Origin: Impatiens glandulifera
Taxonomy: Eukaryota; Streptophyta; Magnoliopsida; Ericales; Balsaminaceae
Length of the DNA: 64,000 bases
Reading direction: 5' to 3'
NCBI RefSeq assembly: GCF_907164915.1
Contig: NC_061863.1
Coordinates: forward strand, 45,977,382-46,041,381
A program made the position numbers and the translations under genes. Positions 63,155-64,000 of this stretch are shown piece after piece; position 1 is the first letter of the stretch; the number at the start of each line of letters is the position of its first letter. The notes under the pieces are model-generated. The model was not told where the DNA came from. It searched no databases and saw only the letters and a list, made by a program, of their open reading frames with translations.

Positions 63155-63395
63155 ATGGGTGATTATGAGAGTTGAGACCTTATTAATGAGTATAGGAATT
63201 AATATCACATTTAATTCTACAGTTATGCAAAATTAAGTTAGTATTTACGTTTCTTGTTTTCAGCATTTTTATAGGCGTAGTTTATTTCTTTTGTTGTAAT
63301 CTGTTTTATCTTTATCCTTTGACAATTAGAAATCTCTCTTCATCTGTTTATTTACACACTTTATTGTTCATCATTTTCTTGCATTCCGCACAACA
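63155..63395 (+). repeat. 5' LTR of a copia element (limits approximate)
   Basis: The end cgcacaaca is followed at once by a tRNA-Met primer site. A TATA-like ttttatagg lies near 63269. The start is placed at a TG in tgggtgattatgagag, just after a sequence shared with 25190-25255, so the left limit is a guess. Confidence 0.55.
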
Positions 63396-63397
63396 AT

Positions 63398-63409
63398 TGA
63401 TATCAGAGC
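63398..63409 (+). other. Primer-binding site of the right-edge copia
   Basis: TGATATCAGAGC, one mismatch to TGGTATCAGAGC, 2 bases after the LTR. Confidence 0.7.
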
Positions 63410-63454
63410 GAGTTAGATCCGATTAGATTATCACTTTTGTTTTCTGGCGAGAGA

Positions 63455-64000
63455 ATGTCTTCAATGAATCTGAAAATCGAAAAATTCACAGGGCGAAACA
63501 GTTTTGGTCTATGGCAGATCAAAATGCGAGCCTTGCTTAAACAACAAGGCGTATGGGCACCATTGTCGAAGGAAAAGGCGAAGATAGTTGCAGGTCCTGC
63601 AAAGGAGTCTTCCTCTGGTAAAATCACTGCTGAGCTTGAGGTCTTGGAAGAGAAGAAGCACTCAACAATTTTACTTTGTCTGGCTGATGAAGTGATTACT
63701 GAGGTATCAGATGAAGATACCGCAATCAGTCTGTGGTCGAAGTTAGAGGCTTTGTACATGACAAAGTCACTAACTAACAAGTTGTTATTGAAGCAACGTT
63801 TGTTCAGTCTTCGTATGCTTGAAGGTAAGTCTCTTCGTGAACATCTTGATAAGTTAAACACTATATTACTTGAATTGAGAAATATAGATGTTAAGATCGA
63901 AGATGAAGATGCTGCATTAATTCTGTTGGTATCTTTACCCAACTCGTTTGAAAATTTTGTTCAATCGTTCGTTGTGGATAAAGACTCTGTAACTCTAGAG
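63455..64000 (+). CDS. Ty1/copia gag, N-terminal part, runs off the window
   Basis: Open for 182 codons from the ATG to the window edge with no stop. MSSMNLKIEKFTGRNSFGLW is the usual copia gag start (DUF4219-like W motif), followed by the UBN2-type region (ISLWSKLEALYMTKSLTNKL, LREHLDKLNTILLELRNI, ALILLVSLPNSFENFVQSF). Gag forms the virus-like particle. This is the only uninterrupted retrotransposon frame of the window, which suggests a recent insertion. The rest of pol would lie to the right. Confidence 0.88.
   Translation, partial: MSSMNLKIEKFTGRNSFGLWQIKMRALLKQQGVWAPLSKEKAKIVAGPAKESSSGKITAELEVLEEKKHSTILLCLADEVITEVSDEDTAISLWSKLEALYMTKSLTNKLLLKQRLFSLRMLEGKSLREHLDKLNTILLELRNIDVKIEDEDAALILLVSLPNSFENFVQSFVVDKDSVTLE

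Noticed and set aside
63403..63942. 179-codon minus-strand ORF
   Set aside because: It is antisense to the clear copia gag start; it has no domain and a serine-rich shadow composition.

Overview
This is nuclear DNA of a flowering plant. It is AT-rich, has GT-AG introns, and consists mostly of nested LTR retrotransposons around a few host genes. The repeat content points to an asterid, probably Lamiales. In particular, the ORF downstream of the copia RNase H at 1080-3588 resembles, from memory, a protein family abundant in Gesneriaceae genomes and often mislabelled 'splicing factor 3B subunit 1-like'. That placement is an inference.

Layout. 1-5366: 3' end of a SIRE-like Ty1/copia element (RNase H, a U3-like stretch, a decayed extra ORF, 3' LTR). 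7754-10633 (minus): an intact 11-exon gene for the SET-domain histone methyltransferase ASHR3; every exon junction keeps frame and gives 513 codons. 11968-22030: a complete but dead Mutator-like element (MULE), 10,063 bp, with a 9-bp target duplication and about 145-bp terminal inverted repeats. Each terminus carries an inward promoter, and the two genes converge: a DUF1985/Ulp1-protease gene (plus) and a MURA-type transposase (minus). A 19-bp near-palindrome present in the termini recurs in seven clusters in the non-coding parts. A solo LTR (14300-15491) interrupts the Ulp1 gene. 22209-24116: LINE ORF1 remnant lacking ORF2. 25593-28417: small Ty3/gypsy deletion derivative with both LTRs and target duplication.

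Three related segments then carry a RING-H2 gene family: block A (28748-33520, pseudogene plus fragment), block B (46409-51643, intact 258-aa gene plus fragment) and block C (57333-61120, intact 255-aa gene plus longer pseudogene). Each block holds a gene followed about 2-2.5 kb downstream by a second, decayed copy, so a gene pair was the unit that was duplicated. Between A and B lie a probable two-exon defensin-like secreted peptide gene (35661-35998, minus), an AT-rich tandem satellite, and a copia element (40829-46408) into which a second copia element inserted (42062-45929, 5-bp target duplication). Between B and C lie a second SIRE-like RNase H/LTR fragment (51644-53067) and a truncated minus-strand copia element (53068-57285). 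The window ends in the intact gag start of another copia element (63455 to the edge).

Host genes that look functional are ASHR3, the two RING-H2 genes and, less surely, the defensin-like gene. The rest is transposon sequence at different stages of decay. The most unusual structure is the MULE with its internal palindromic repeat clusters.
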